DNA from: Opitutales bacterium
GTDB lineage: Bacteria > Verrucomicrobiota > Verrucomicrobiia > Opitutales > JAFGAQ01
Reading direction: 5' to 3'
Assembly: GCA_022361075.1 (NCBI GenBank)
Contig: JAKSBQ010000152.1
Span: 1 to 50,860, forward strand
DNA length: 50,860 bases
Part shown: in pieces, positions 50,433 to 50,860 of the stretch
How positions within the stretch are numbered: position 1 is the stretch's first letter
Layout of the letters: each line of letters starts with the position of its first letter
Translations under genes and position numbers: made by a program
Notes under the pieces: generated by a model
Databases searched by the model: none
What the model was told of the DNA's origin: nothing
The model's input: only the letters and a program-made list of their open reading frames with translations

Positions 50433-50860
50433 ATGTTTAAAAACTATCTCAAAGTTGCCATCAGGAACCTGCTGAAGAACAAAGCTTTTACAGGAATCAC
50501 CCTTCTGGGTCTTTCAGTAGGGATGGCTTGTTTTATCTTGCTCTTTTTATTTGTTCGACATGAGTGGTCCTTTGACAGGTTTCACGAGAATGAAAGCAGG
50601 ATTTTCCGAGTGCTGACTCGTTTTATGATGCCTCACGGGTCAGATGAATCATATGAAGATGCTTCTTTCTTACCAAGGGATTCAGTCGGTGAGTTTGCAA
50701 GTAACTATCCAACTATCAAACGTGTCACCCGTTTTCAAAATGCGGACTGGAATTGGCTCGAATACGGAGAAAAAACCAAGAAGGATAGCGTGGGTTTTGC
50801 AGATCCTGATTTTTTGAAGATGTTTTCTTTTCCGTTGGTGGCAGGAGATATCGAAACGGC
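50433..50860 (+). CDS. ABC transporter permease, MacB/FtsX type, 5' part
   Basis: The frame opens at ATG 50433 and is still open at the window edge (142 codons seen). It starts MFKNYLKVAIRNLLKNKAFT then TM1 'GITLLGLSVGMACFILLFLF' and the beginning of a MacB-type periplasmic domain ('EWSFDRFHENESRIFRVLTR'). It is a relative of the permease at 45621 and lies 47 bases after the ATPase, in the same operon. Confidence 0.88.
   Translation, partial: MFKNYLKVAIRNLLKNKAFTGITLLGLSVGMACFILLFLFVRHEWSFDRFHENESRIFRVLTRFMMPHGSDESYEDASFLPRDSVGEFASNYPTIKRVTRFQNADWNWLEYGEKTKKDSVGFADPDFLKMFSFPLVAGDIET

Noticed and set aside
1-50860. CRISPR arrays, tRNA or rRNA genes, intact insertion sequences
   Set aside because: No regularly spaced direct repeats, no cloverleaf or rRNA-like sequence, and no transposase or integrase frame were found on reading both strands.

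Overview
The window looks like a carbohydrate-degradation island from a marine bacterium of the Verrucomicrobiota (Opitutae-like). This is an inference from gene content. It holds four S1-type sulfatases and many secreted glycosidase-like proteins but no SusC/SusD pair. It also has a PadR plus duplicated orphan permease (ADOP) pair, a lone prepilin-type protein with the R-A-F-T-L-V-E-I signal, and starts that often lack a Shine-Dalgarno. No rRNA, tRNA, CRISPR array or intact insertion sequence was seen.

Layout. 1-376: 3' end of a beta-helix protein. 498-609: a REP/MITE-like inverted repeat. 741-1186: a HicBA-type toxin-antitoxin pair whose toxin carries an in-frame TGA. 1697-4155 (minus): a secreted CBM-like protein and an MFS sugar-acid type transporter. 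4350-8211 (plus): a compact operon of RpiB-like isomerase, DhaK, DhaL, xylose-isomerase-like TIM barrel and GntR/FCD regulator. 8354-9724: a pseudopilin, an ABM monooxygenase-like protein and a cupin D-lyxose isomerase. 9817-20989: two paralogous 690-residue glycosidase-like proteins around a ThuA protein, two sulfatases and a GH43-like protein. 21087-28187: GNAT, a hypothetical, a decayed permease tail, a Cache-PAS histidine kinase, PadR/ADOP permease and a small secreted protein. 28224-40571: a third, longer paralog with a CBM-like tail, a DUF5060 hydrolase, two sulfatases, then a plus-strand operon of a GH28/GH49-like beta-helix protein, an (alpha/alpha)-barrel-like protein and a DUF4380 protein. 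40891-50860: a chemoreceptor with a CZB motif, then a two-component/sigma-54 module divergent from MacB-like ABC export genes.

How it may work together (inference). Secreted sulfatases and hydrolases strip and cut a sulfated, probably algal, polysaccharide. An MFS carrier imports a product, isomerases convert it to a ketose, DhaKL phosphorylates the ketose, and the RpiB-like enzyme isomerises the phosphate. A 14-bp palindrome, TTTTGNATNCAAAA, occurs twice between the MFS and RpiB genes. It also occurs once at the D-lyxose isomerase start and once before the DUF5060 hydrolase. It is the best candidate operator of the GntR protein and ties distant genes into one regulon.

Other notable signals. 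The NtrC-type regulator has Ala where the phosphoacceptor Asp should be. Repeated TGTCCGGAA boxes lie upstream of a -24/-12 promoter in front of the export permease. Many exported-protein genes have a C4-C6 tract just before the start codon, placed where the discriminator of a short-leader promoter would be.
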